DNA of 64,000 bases from Dastarcus helophoroides (lineage: Eukaryota > Arthropoda > Insecta > Coleoptera > Bothrideridae). The notes beneath the pieces are model-generated. The model was not told the origin of the DNA. It ran no database searches and saw only the letters and a list, made by a program, of their open reading frames with translations. The translations under genes were made by a program, and so were the position numbers. Positions 50,364 to 61,746 of the stretch are shown here, one piece after another (position 1 is the stretch's first letter; every line of letters starts with the position of its first letter). The stretch spans positions 17,999,955-18,063,954 of the forward strand of contig CM053329.1 of NCBI GenBank assembly GCA_028583605.1. The letters are read 5' to 3'.

Positions 50364-51279
50364 TCTATAAATACTTATTTCAGAAATTTCCAGTCTAGGG
50401 AAAAATTTAAAAATCAATAGGAAGCAGACTATATCGAAATTTTCAGTTTAAAATCGCAACTGGCACTTATTTTAACTTAAAAATTTTCGAACTTTATCGA
50501 AATTTCTAAAAAAAAGTTACAGAAAAGGTTCCAAATTAATAAAATAAGTAGATCGTGGAATTATATCAAAAAAGGTAGATATTTCAAGATAAAAGTCAAA
50601 GTTTGGACAAAGGAAAGTCAACAAGCTTTGAAAAACTCAAAATTTTGGCCTCCAGGTTTCAACATGTCCTTTCCGAAATCGAGTTTTTACGTAATTTAAG
50701 GAGGTAAAACTATAACTTTTTGGAAAAATAACGAAACAAGCTTAAGTTCGAATTAAAAACACCCAAAATTTATTTGTTTTCGTAATTTTCAGTAATATGC
50801 TCTATTTTTCGAAATTTCGAGTTTGAATTCAACTTTTTTTAAATTTAAACCCCTAAATTTTGTTAAAATTCAACAATTTCCCAAACACCCTATTGTTTCT
50901 AAAAAAAACTTATCATAATAAATATTCTTGATTTAAAGTTTAAATTTTGATTTTTTGTCTCGAAAACTAAAAATTTGTTGACCCTAAATTTTGATTTTAA
51001 CTTCGATGTATTTTTGATAGATTTAAAATTAAACTAAAAATTATAAGAACTGAGGAATTTAGGGTAAAAGTAAAAGAATCTTGAAATATAGAAAACGCTT
51101 CCGAAATTGCGAAAAAAAAATGTTGAGTCTAAATTTCGAAAATTGTCAAATATCTTTATATTTGACAATTCAAATATCTTCATATTTGTCAATTGGGTAA
51201 GGGTCAAATCAAATGTTGGATTAAATTAGAAATTTTGACATTTTTCTAAAAATTTTGGATCCACTATAGACATTTTGTC

Positions 51280-51284
<5 letters not shown>
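50364..51284. other. AT-rich non-coding DNA
   Basis: Low-complexity AT-rich sequence. No gene is recognised. Confidence 0.5.

Positions 51285-51329
<45 letters not shown>
51285..51329. repeat. (TA)n microsatellite
   Basis: About 22 uninterrupted TA units immediately left of a GC-richer island. Confidence 0.95.
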
Positions 51330-51332
<3 letters not shown>

Positions 51333-51339
51333 TTATATA

Positions 51340-51780
51340 GGGTATAAGTCAGCCTCCGCAATGTAAAAATTGAATGTCAGTCAGCGTCCGGCGAAACTCG
51401 GCGTCCGATATACGGACGCTGAGTGACCAGCCCATTTAACAAGCTCAGAGGGGTCTACATGGGTCCTAGATGCGTTTGCAATAAAAAAACGGTGGAGCTT
51501 AACTTGCCGGTTTTTGGATAGCCGTATAAAATCAAGTTTACTTGTTTGCCGCTACGAGTCGCTTCGATCGATTCGTATATCGCCAAGGCGTATCTAAATT
51601 TCAAACCAGCGGTTCACCCAGCCTCCAAAACATCGGCAACGTCGTATGCTTCTAATAAATGCATTTCTCTTGAACAAACCAATGAGAACTTCAGTACACT
51701 TAGCTCTAGGTTTACCCCTCCGCGCTGTTTCATTCCTGCAAATGCCCGCGTAAATCGAATCGGCGCGGTGTAAAATTAAT
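51340..51780. other. GC-richer island with competing hairpins
   Basis: GCGTCCG-ATATA-CGGACGC (51401-51419) is a perfect stem. An upstream TCAGCGTCCG (51381-51390) can pair with the same CGGACGCTGA (51413-51422), so the two stems exclude each other. The remainder is mixed sequence with a 75-codon plus-strand frame (51546-51773) and an antisense frame. Neither is recognised. Confidence 0.4.
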
Positions 51781-53468
51781 TCAAATTTACAATGAGACAT
51801 AAGTTTGGGTTCTACACAAAGTGAAAAACGTGCAAATAACTTTTGTTAATTAGTACAATATCATACAAAATAGCTGTTCATACTATAACATTTAGACATT
51901 TACTATGACATTTAGAAATTAACGCATTTTCATTTTATTGATTATTTTTAACTTTAGTTTAATTCGCGAAAAATAGTGAGCTTTAATTCAGAAATATCAA
52001 GGTCTTGAAATGGTTATTCACGAAATAAATTAAAGTACACGAACAGAAGAAAATTAGCTGGCAAACATACGTTTCTAAATTTTTAGTGTCATATAATAAA
52101 TTTAAAGGTATTTAGTTTTTTTGGTATTTATTCATATAGAAAGAAAATTGAAAAGAGTGAGATAATTTTATTAATTGTGACTACCTCTATTTTTTACCAC
52201 TAAAATTATCCAGTTGGTCTTTTCTGGATTTTGACAAGTGTCGATAGAAATGTTATCTTACATATTTATTTACTTATTAATAATGTAATTTCATGAATAT
52301 ATATTCCAATCTGCACCTTTAAACCTAACTAATAAACTCTCATAATGACTTAAATGGTAAATGTGATATTCGTCCTCTTGTTTTATTACTGAATATTTAA
52401 TTCATGTAACAAGACCTATTTTTTAAATATTTCTTTTATAAACTAGAAATTTTAATTTTATATTTGCAATTTTGATTTTCCTCTAAATATTTTAAGTTAT
52501 ACTTGAAATTAAAAAAAAAAGCTAAGGTTTTGGAATAAAATTCAAAATTTTGATATTCCCTCAATATCTACAATACATTTAAAGTCAAAATGTTAACACT
52601 TTACTGAAAATAGCCGCACTAATCTTGAAATTTTAACATTATCAATTTACAATTTAGATAGTTTTTGCCTAATTTACATTTCACACTTTTTTCAAACTTA
52701 TGGTTAATTATAACACAAATTTTTGAATATTTTGATCAAAGTTGCGTTTATAAAATAATTAAATTTAAAATATTTCTCCAGTTTTGAATATTTGCACCTC
52801 CAAACTAAAAAAATTGTAGAAAACTTCAAAATTTTCAGAGAAAGTAAAAATTTTGTTGTAAAGTCGACATTTTGAAGTAAAGGTCGTAATTAAAATAGCA
52901 GTTTCCAGAATAGGTATACATTCAAAATTCGAGAAAAAGTGCAACTTTTAAGTTTAGAGTTCAACTTTATTTTACACGAACTTAAAAATTGGGATTTGAA
53001 ACTTCAGTTGAAATTTAAATTTTAAAGTTGAGCTTTCCGGAGATTTTTGGACTGAATTTGAAATTTTGAGCAAAAACTCGAAATCTTAACATGTAGATGT
53101 AAAAATTTTAAATTTGGAAACAAACATTAAACTGTTTTTCTGAAATGTTGAAATAAAATTCGAAATTTTAGGTTTTAAAGTTTGATTTTCAAGCAAAAAT
53201 TTTTAATTTAAAGTTCAGCATGGAAATTCTTGGAAGTTGTTAATAAATTTTATTTTTAACTTGATCGCTTTGTTTCGCATTTTGCTGCGGGAAAACTGAC
53301 ATTCGTGACATCGTTAGCCCTAATTTCTATCGACAAAAATACGAGCTGTACTTTATAGAATAAAAAAGTCCCCTCCCCTTTCCCAAAAATTTGATTATGT
53401 ATGTTTTACATGAATACCAGCTAGTGAAATCCCTATATAGTATAGAATTCAAAACTATTAGCTGTTAA
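51781..53468. other. AT-rich DNA, left part of a diverged duplication
   Basis: No gene is seen. The segment near 53278-53370 (TTTTGCTGCGGGAAAACTGA, AATTTCTATCGACAAAAATA) resembles 57200-57290. It marks an ancient segmental duplication. Confidence 0.5.
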
Positions 53469-53712
53469 TTTTGGTGCAACGGACTGGTCCTTGGCTATCT
53501 TCAAAAATTGAAATGCAAAACTTGTCTCCTGAAATTAAGAAAGATTAAAAAACACAACAAAGGCTGCTCTAACGCTTTTCGGCAGCCGAACTATCAGTAA
53601 GTATTTCTCAGAAGATGATAGCTTGGCTGTCGAAGCGCGTTAGAGCAACCTTTGTTTTGATTTTAAATCTTTCTTGGTTTCAGGGGACAAGATTTGTTTT
53701 TCAATTTTTAAA
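53469..53712. mobile_element. Foldback MITE copy 9, 10-bp TSD
   Basis: The long left arm (TTTTGGTGCAACGGACTGGT) and the short right arm (ending AAGATTTGTTTTTCAATTTT) enclose a full-length centre. The centre has TCTAACGCTTTTCGGCAGCC on the left and GATGATAGCTTGGCTGTCGA on the right. TAGCTGTTAA flanks both sides (53459-53468 and 53713-53722). Confidence 0.93.
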
Positions 53713-54340
53713 TAGCTGTTAAGCCAATAATGAAAATTGAATCAAGTTTGTTATCCATATTAATATTTGGGAGGAGGAAAGGGTTATAAAATGTTTTTTG
53801 TTGTTGTTGTTATTTAAAAAAGTTTTATCAGGAGCCAGAAAAGTATATTTTTTTCATTTGAATTTCAACATTTCATTACACGAGTATTAAAAATATCATT
53901 GATTCAACAACATTGCAACGATCAACTTTACCTAATTATTTTTCAATATGTTAATCTTTTCATATGAGAAAAATAGAATGAGGATGTTACCAGTTATGTA
54001 ACTACCAAATTCGAAAAAAAAATTAGAAAAAACACTACATATAAAAAGCTATCTATGAAGCTCATAGCTTTAGTTATAATTTATAATCTACAAAAGAAAA
54101 ATAAAATGCAATAATTAAAATAAATTTTTATTTATCTGTCCAATTTTAAAATAAAATTAACAACAAATAATAATTTTACATCTAATTAATAATGCAAATC
54201 GCAATTACATGCTAAATGTAACACTTGTAAAATACTGGATCATTTCTTCAAAACAAAATTAAGTCAGTCTATCAAGGTATACACCTAGGTACACTTACAC
54301 CTAGCAAAGAACTATTTATAGAACATCTATTTCACAGATT
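53713..54340. other. AT-rich non-coding DNA
   Basis: Nothing recognisable. Confidence 0.5.
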
Positions 54341-55090
54341 TATACTTGTTTTTGAGCATGACATGTAAAATTTCTTTAAAAATGCATATAATATACACAA
54401 AGTGAAAATAAGTTTAATAACATGGATACTAAAATGAGCTGCAATGCATGTTCCCGAATTCTTAGGGTTAGAATTACAAATACACTTCATACACTTAGTT
54501 TAAGCACGAAATCATTAAACGATCAGCTTGAGATACAGTTTAACAACACTTGGGTTTGCATATGAAATTGCTTCGGATTTAAACACAGCACTAAATTTTT
54601 GCCACTTCCAGTTCTTTGAAGAAGATTTGTATTTAAATATTCTTTTAGTCATTCTTACTTGTTGAGTTAGGTTTTCCTTGCTCCACATTAAACTAATTCA
54701 AACTAAAAAAAAGATGGTTATTTGTTTTCGAGCAACATGTAAAATTCCCCCAAAAATGCATATAATATGCATCGAATGAAATTAAGTTCAATAACGTGGA
54801 AAATAAAATCGGCTGCAATGCATGTTTTGCTAAATTCCTAAAGTTAGAGTTACAAATACACTTCATACCCTGAGTTTTTAAACATGAATCATTAAAAGAG
54901 CAGCTCGAGATAAAGTTTAACATCACTTGAATTTGCACATGAAATTGCATCTGATTTAAACACAGCACTGAATTTTTGCCACTTTCAATTCCTTGAAGAA
55001 GATCTGTGTTTAATTATCCCTTTTGTCATTCTTGCTTGTCGAGTTTGGTTTTCCTTGTTCCACATTAAAAGAATTAAAACTAAAAAAAGA
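54341..55090. repeat. Two-copy ~375-bp tandem repeat
   Basis: About 54345-54718 and 54719-55090 align throughout (AATGCATATAATAT, GCTGCAATGCATGTT, TACAAATACACTTCATAC, TTTAAACACAGCACT, TTGAAGAAGAT, TTGGTTTTCCTTG). A third, more diverged copy lies at about 57618-57990. Confidence 0.88.
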
Positions 55091-55985
55091 TGAGGGTACA
55101 TTTGACGTAATTGTTAACTGACAAATATGTACGTGACTTTACACAAAATCCTATCAAACTTGTAAGGCAATATTAAATGGGGCCTAGTAAATATTATGTA
55201 CTCCTTCGATCTTGTATTGGTCAATATCGGTCACGGCTCACTTTCACGTTATTGACATCACTGTTATTGATATACCTTTCAATCTATAAACTGTATTAAC
55301 AATAACTATGTACAATATTTCTACCATGTTTGGATAATATTAATATGACCAACCAGGTTTCCCCTTTTCAGCATCGTCGACTTGTTGATTAAACAAAGGC
55401 CCCATTTTGCCGTGGTTGACATTAATGTTGAATGACAGAGCACAGAGCGCGCAAGCAAAGAACACCGCGCGCAATTTGAAACACTAGGTTTTCGAGTTAT
55501 TTGCTGCTTATTGTTGATTTCTCATGTCAACTAGAAATTGTAATTTTGATTTTTTTTCTGGACATTTAGAGATACAGTTGAAACGTAAATAAAAGAGCTG
55601 AAATTTCAGATTTAAATCCCAAATTTTGATGTTAAAGTTAAATATTGATTTTTTTCCATTATCTACTTTAAACTGTTGAAGCCCAAATAGATAAAATTTA
55701 TAGTTATAACGTCGACATTTAGAATTTTGAATTGTTTTTTCCAAGTTTAATAAACACTTTTCGTTAGAACTAAAATGATTAATTATTTTGATCACAGTTT
55801 CGTTTATAAATAACATTCCAATTTTAAATTTTCACACTGAAAAATTTGATGGCAACTTAAGAATTTCTAGAAAAAGTACTTTTTGAATGAAAATTGGAAA
55901 TCGCTGTTGTTGTCATAAATTATATCAGATATCTATAATTTTTTACACCTTACAGTTTTAGTCTTTCATAAAATTTTGCAACTTA
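55091..55985. other. Non-coding DNA
   Basis: Mixed to AT-rich sequence. A 102-codon minus-strand frame (55508-55816) is low-complexity and unrecognised. There is partial similarity to the 52.7 kb region. Confidence 0.4.
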
Positions 55986-55987
55986 TA

Positions 55988-56072
55988 AAACGTTAGCTTA
56001 GTTGGTAAGGGATCGATTGAAACGCCAAAGGTTATACGTTCGAATCCGACGTGTGTCGCTTCCTTCTTTTTT
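55988..56072 (+). ncRNA. tRNA-like sequence with intact Pol III promoter boxes
   Basis: A box TAGCTTAGTTGG (55994-56005) and B box GTTCGAATCC (56038-56047) match the tRNA consensus. A TTTTTT terminator follows at 56067-56072. Spacing fits a tRNA and the D-arm pairs partly. The T-stem and acceptor stem do not pair, so this is a tRNA pseudogene or SINE head rather than a working tRNA. A related copy lies on the opposite strand at 56634-56718. Confidence 0.6.
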
Positions 56073-56633
56073 GATTTTTTACGGATTTATTAACTTTTGA
56101 TGTTTTTTATGCGTACCTAATTATTAATAGTAATGTAATGAATCTAAACAGCAGTATGCGTTGGCATAATCGTGCTAACTACTCCATGAATCACTCAGTA
56201 TTATCCGAACATTTCAGGATTTCGTTTAATTTGAACTCCCATGTAAAGTTTCTCTTAAAGTATTAAAGAGGTGTTTATAAAGGTCTAGCTGTTTATTAAT
56301 AAGTGTAACTTGTTGCTAACGTAATATCCATGAACTTCTAGAAAAGTGATCAACATTTAAGTTTCACACCAAGACCTTAATCTTTTTTGCAAGCAATAAA
56401 ACCTTACATATATTTACACTTGCACAAATAAATGAGCAGCTAGACTTATTAATCACATCAAGTTTTAGATGATAGTTTGAACTAAAGAGTTAAAAGTATT
56501 AATTATTTCATACAATGCAGTCATTGTGACATTTTTTTGTGAGCAGACTGTTATTTGGATTTATTATATACTCATTAATTAAAAGGTAAGCATTCAAAAA
56601 CATAAAAATTTTTAAAAAAATGATAAAAAAAAC
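56073..56633. other. Spacer between the two tRNA-like sequences
   Basis: Unique AT-rich sequence. No gene is seen. Confidence 0.5.
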
Positions 56634-56718
56634 AAAAAAAAAGTGGAACTCGTCGGACTTGAACGTATGACTTTCAGCGCCAAAATTAATCTCTTCATCA
56701 CCTACTCCAAGATACTAC
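56634..56718 (-). ncRNA. Second tRNA-like sequence, opposite strand
   Basis: On the minus strand, TATCTTGGAGTAGG (56701-56714) is a degraded A box, GTTCAAGTCC (56655-56664) is a B box, and a run of nine T follows (56634-56642). The segment ATACGTTCAAGTCCGACG matches ATACGTTCGAATCCGACG of the 55988 copy at 16 of 18 positions. It is probably a decayed tRNA-derived repeat. Confidence 0.5.
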
Positions 56719-58390
56719 TCGAAATAGTAATCTAAAGACCGGAATACAATTTATAATAACTTATTTAGAATTTTAAAAACCCCATTTTGTCTTTTGTAGT
56801 TTTCCTTTACAGAATAAGAACTATTCATTACGTAATGTACGCACAAAAACGTCATAAGAAACGTTGCTTGCGAGGTTTAAAAGTTGAAACTCCGTGACTA
56901 AAATTGAAAATTTGGTAATAACTTCGAGTTTTTAAAGTTTTATTGTATAAATCAAGAGTTTTTTCTCTGAATGATTCATTTCTTTTCAAAACTGCACATT
57001 TGAACTTTGAATTGGATGTTCCTCTCTACATTTTAAAACCCGAAGTAAAAGTTTAACTCTATCTCCGAAATTTAAAGTGAAAGTCAAAAATTTAAGTTTG
57101 AAGTTTTGGTTTTCAAGTAACAAGTACATGAATTTAAAGTTTAGGTTGAAAATTTTCATTGTTTTTAAATACTTCGATCTGAAAATTGACGTTTTTGTCC
57201 CAAGTTTTGCTGCTGGAAACTCCTAACCTCTAATAATTTCTATCGCCAAAAAAACGAGCTCTATTTTATGAACAAAATTGTCCTCAGCAATAAAAAAGAG
57301 AAAAAACATAACCCTTGAGAGAAACTTCTATTTAAATTTCAAATTTCAAAACAATCAACAAAAATTATATTATACAGAAAATAAAGTGCAAATAGCCAAA
57401 ACTGTTTAATTGATTAAATTGAAGATATAAAATCGCAATTAAGTGTTTGTTAAACCTTATATAAATATATAAATAAAGGTAGGAACATTTTTCAAATTTT
57501 AGTAGCAAAAACAAACATCAAACTTGTAATAACTAACACAAAACTATCTTTTAATTGTAACAAGAAATCAAAAAATAAAAATTAACACAAGCAACTTCAT
57601 TTATGAAAACGTCCTAATTATTTTTATTCGTCCAATGTAAAGTTCCCTGAAAAGTACATATTCTGCATCGAGTGAAATGAGGTGTAGTAAAATAAAAAAC
57701 AAAATTAGCTGTCATGCATGTTTTATTAAATTCTTAAATTATAGTAATAAATACACGTATACTTAACCAAAATAAGTTTTAAAGTATGAAAACACTTTCC
57801 AGTATTCTTGTCTTTAGATTTACATGGAAGGTCGAAGGCACTAAAGGTATCCTTTTAGGATAATTGTTGTTATGCCCATATACTTTAGATATTTGCACCA
57901 GTTTAAATTGGTTCAGGTTCTAAACACAGCAGCACAATACTTAATTTTTGCTCTTGAAGTTTTTTGAGAAAGTTTCGAAATGTTATTAATGTATTTGTTA
58001 ACCGTGATTTTCGGCGATTTTCTTCTGTGTAATAATTTATGCACATAATTTATAATTAAACAGCGAAGTCACCACAACAAATCGAATTATTTAAATACTT
58101 AACAATATTCCAAGGATTAAGCAAAATGTTTAATAGATCCTAGTTGTAACAAGTTGAAATAGAATTGAAAATAAATTTTAGTACTAAAAACAAACATTTA
58201 GAAAGATCCAGTGTTACATTTGAAAGTTACCAACTAACCACAACAGCTTCTCGGATATTTAGTTTAGCGCGAGGTTATGTTTTCTGTGTATCCGTGCTAT
58301 TAATTGATTCCTCTCCCGCATTAAGCATTTTATCGACACCAAAGATGTTAAAAAGCTTACATCATCGCAGTAAAGTCATTTCGGCAACAC
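56719..58390. other. AT-rich DNA, right part of a diverged duplication
   Basis: Contains 57200-57290 (similar to ~53278-53370) and 57618-57990 (a third copy of the 375-bp repeat). A 79-codon plus-strand frame at 58165-58404 is unrecognised. Confidence 0.5.
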
Positions 58391-58586
58391 TGTTCGGAGG
58401 CTGAATGTGATCGTATAAAAATAAATGGAGGCTCAGTAACTGTAGATACACTAGGAGTCTGAGTAAACCGCTGGGCAGTGGAGGCTCAATGACTGACGAA
58501 ATGTAACGCCTGTATAACGCGTGTATAAAGGCCTGCGCCCAGTTGGAATGTGTATGGACCGGAGTCTGAGTTAGCCGCTGCAGCAG
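58391..58586. repeat. GC-richer segment with five GGAGGCTCAG-like motifs
   Basis: GGAGGCTGAATG (58396), GGAGGCTCAGTAAC (58427), GGAGTCTGAGTAAACCGCTG (58454), GGAGGCTCAATGAC (58480) and GGAGTCTGAGTTAGCCGCTG (58561) recur at irregular spacing. The segment abuts the (TA)n tail of the retrotransposon. It may be host DNA or another repeat. Confidence 0.6.
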
Positions 58587-58602
58587 TATATATATATATA
58601 TA
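58587..58602. repeat. (TA)8 tail of the retrotransposon
   Basis: Eight TA units directly after the 3' UTR (CACCTTAAGGTATAAGGGAA on the minus strand). It marks the 3' end of the element, unless the element inserted into a pre-existing (TA)n. Confidence 0.75.
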
Positions 58603-58648
58603 ATCAATTCCCTTATACCTTAAGGTGTCGGGATTGGTATTCTCTATT

Positions 58649-61267
58649 TTATTCACAAAATTTTTTCCATTCCTTTTTGTTTAGCGCTAAAATTTTTGCT
58701 TCGTTTAGGTTTAATTGTCTCTTTCTGTTTAATTTATCAATGATGTCATCCCATCTTTCTTTAGGTCTGCCTCTACGTCTCCGGTCCGATGTTCTTGCTT
58801 CCCATATTTTCTTTACTTGCATGTTATCTTTCATCCTTTGTATATGTCCCCACCAACCTAATTGTTTTTCTTCGACAATTTCTAATACAGGCTTAGCATC
58901 CAGTTCTTCCCTCACTTTTTGATTTCTTATTCGATCTCTTCTACTTATTCCCTTTATCGCTCTTAAGAACTTCATCTCGACTGCTTGTATCCGGCTTTTC
59001 ATTCTCTCCGTCAAAACCCAGGTTTCACTTCCAAATAGTAGTATCGGCTGGAAGATAGTCTTGTATACCAACATTTTCGTATTTTTGGATATTTCTTTCT
59101 TCTTGACTATGGTTACACACATACTGTAATATGCTTTAAGTGCTTTCTCTATTCGGTCATTGATGTCCCTATCCTGATTTCCTTTATTATCTATTATTAC
59201 TCCTAAATATTTGAATTCCTTGACCTGCTGTATATCCTTATTTTCCAATCGTAGATTTATTTTTTTATTTTCATCTTCTGTTATCGCCATTACTTTTGTT
59301 TTATTGACATTTATTTTCATTTGCTTAGATTCTAGAGCATCTTTCCATATTTCTAAGTTAGTTTGTTGGTCTTCGGGTGAATTGGCCACTATTACTATAT
59401 CATCTGCAAATGCACATTCTTTTATACAGACTTTTTGTAGATTGTAGTATCCTACTTGTAGGCCTGTTGTTTTAGTACATGTTTGTTTGAGTATGTCATT
59501 TATCAGGATAATGAATAGTAATGGGCTAAGTACTCCTCCCTGTCGTAAACCATCTCTTGTGTAGAAAGTAGAAGATTGCATATTTCGCGTTCTGACGTAA
59601 TTTGTATTTTCCTCATATATGCTTTTTATTCCAGCAATTAATTTTCGGCTGACTCCTCGTTGTTCCAAACTTATCCATATTTCTTTTCTGGGTGCTCTGT
59701 CGAAAGCCTTTTCAAGATCAATGAACGCTAGATATGCCACTCTCCGTTGTCTTAATATTTTATCCGTAAGTTGTTTCATCGTGAATATATGGTCCTGTAT
59801 ACTATGGCCTCTTCTAAATCCACTTTGGGATACACTTAATTGCGTTTCTATGGCTAAACGGAGCCTGTTTGCTAACACCCTTTCATATATCTTTGCTACC
59901 GTGCTCAATAAAGTTATACCTCGATAATTTTGGCATTGTTTTCTATCTCCCTTTTTATATATGGGCATAATAACACCTATTCCCCAATCTTTAGATATGT
60001 TTCCTTTTATCCATGCCTTATTACAAATGTTGTACAAGAGTTTTACACCTTTCTTCCCCATGTGTTTAATCATATCTGGTGTTATTCCATCATGTCCGGG
60101 TGCTTTTCCATATTTTGTTGCCTTGATTGCTTCTTCAACTTCCTCTATCGTAAGTACTTCATTTTCTTCATCTGCTATTGTGTCATTTGTTGTTACTTCT
60201 TTGCCTTCTTGTGTCTCTGTTTCCAGTGGATTTAATAGTTCGTAAAAGTATTCTTTCCATCTGTTCATAATTAAATTCTCATCTTTTAGCAACGCGCCTT
60301 CTTTGCTTGTTATAGTCGTCAATTTCTTTTCTTTTCCTTTTCTTATTGTCTTCACTGCTTTATAAAATAGCTTGCGATCTCCTTTATTTGTCTCCTCCAT
60401 TTTTTTCCCAAAACATTCCCATGCCTTCTGTTTAGCTTCCAAAACCATATTTTTTACTTTGGTTCTTCTCTCCTTATACAAAGTGTATTTTTGTGCGGTG
60501 TTATTATTTAAGTACTCTTTCCACGCTTGTTTTTTTAATTTAACTTCTTTTTTGATTTCATCGTTCCACCAGGCAGTTAACTTTTTATTGGCGTTGGTTG
60601 TAATCGTGCCACATACTTGTTTAGCTGCTTCTATTACTACCTCCTTAAATATTTGCCATATGTCTTCAATATCTTTTTGTTCAATCTCCTTTTCTATATT
60701 ACTTATTTTTTCCTCAAGAATTTGGTGATAACTGTTTGCTATATCTTTTTCTCTTAATCTGTATGTTTTAATATTTTCTTTTTTTACTGGTGCATTTTCG
60801 TGTCGTTCGTTGTCACTCCTACACCTCTTCTTTTTCCTAATTTTTGCTACAACCAGGTAATGATCACTAAATATTTCCGCACTTCTTTTAACTCTTACAT
60901 CCGTGATCGATTTCCTATTATTTCTTTGCACAAGTACGTAGTCAATTATGGATCTTTCTTTTCTGTTTTCCGCTATTCTTGTAAATTTATGTATATCCTG
61001 GTGTTCATAAAACGTATTTGTTATTATGAGATCGTTCAATATGCAATATTCTATCATTCTTAACCCATTGTTGTTTATTTTTGTTTCCCCACAGTTTCCA
61101 ATCACATTTACATTTCTATTCTCTCTTTTACCCACCCTACTGTTAAAATCTCCTATTACGATAATTTTACCTTTAACTGTCTCTGTGGCCAATGTTAGTT
61201 CCTCCCAGAATTGATCTTTATTACTCGCTAAATCATCTTCATTTGGTCCATACACTATATTATGCAT
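58649..61267 (-). pseudogene. Retrotransposon ORF2, endonuclease second half and reverse transcriptase
   Basis: An 872-residue frame. Residues 1-145 complete the endonuclease domain: GDFN (39-42), IDYVLV (108-113) and SDH (134-136, catalytic Asp/His). Reverse transcriptase motifs follow: NYRGITLL (447-454), FIDLEKAFD (515-523, catalytic Asp517), LRQGGVLSP (574-582) and FADD (620-623, the catalytic Asp pair). The thumb-like segment includes EFKYLGVI (684-691) and LFGSETW (744-750). The C-terminal end carries LGWWGHIQRM (803-812) and RRRGRPKERW (830-839), as in RTE-like proteins of insects. All key catalytic residues are present, so the only obvious lesion is the frameshift joining it to the upstream half. 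The listed ATG is the first in frame after the break and is not the native start. The product would copy element RNA at the nicked target. Confidence 0.93.
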
Positions 61268-61746
61268 ATTCGTTCCCCATATATATCATCAAATTCTAAT
61301 TTTAGTATTCTTTCAGAAATGCCTTCCCAATTTAGTATATTATCTACTAATCCTTTCTCTATTATGCACCCAACCCTTGCCGCAGCATGTTTATTTTGTT
61401 CTACTCCACTGTATATTAAAAGGTGTCCATTTTCTAGCACTAGTTCCCCTTGCCCCTTCTTCTTCGTTTCTGTTATTGTTAATATTTGTATCCCTGTCAT
61501 TTCAAATTCTTCTATTAGTTCCTCCTCCTTTCCCCTTAGTCCTCTAACATTCCATGTTCCCACTTTCCAAATTTCTTTTCCTGTTTTTTCCTTTTTATTT
61601 ATTTTTTCTATTGTTGTGTTTTTATGTGTTTTCGTATCCATTTTCATTGCCTTGTTCGTCATCATACTATTTACCTCTTTAGATTTATTGCTCAGTTTTT
61701 TGAATTTGTATTTTCTAATTTTTCCTTGATTTTGTTCCATTTCCAA
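61255..61746 (-). pseudogene. Retrotransposon ORF2, N-terminal part (APE-type endonuclease, first half)
   Basis: A 163-residue frame that begins ORF2. It contains the start of an apurinic-endonuclease-like domain: TWNVRGL (64-70, with the metal-site Asn66) and TETK (92-95, catalytic Glu93). The domain nicks target DNA to prime reverse transcription. The frame ends at 61255 just after the GERICII segment. The rest of the domain continues in another frame from 61267, consistent with loss of a single base near 61256. The ~55-residue basic leader before the domain is usual for such ORFs. Because the break divides the endonuclease domain, a full-length ORF2 protein would not be made without frameshifting. 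Confidence 0.88.
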
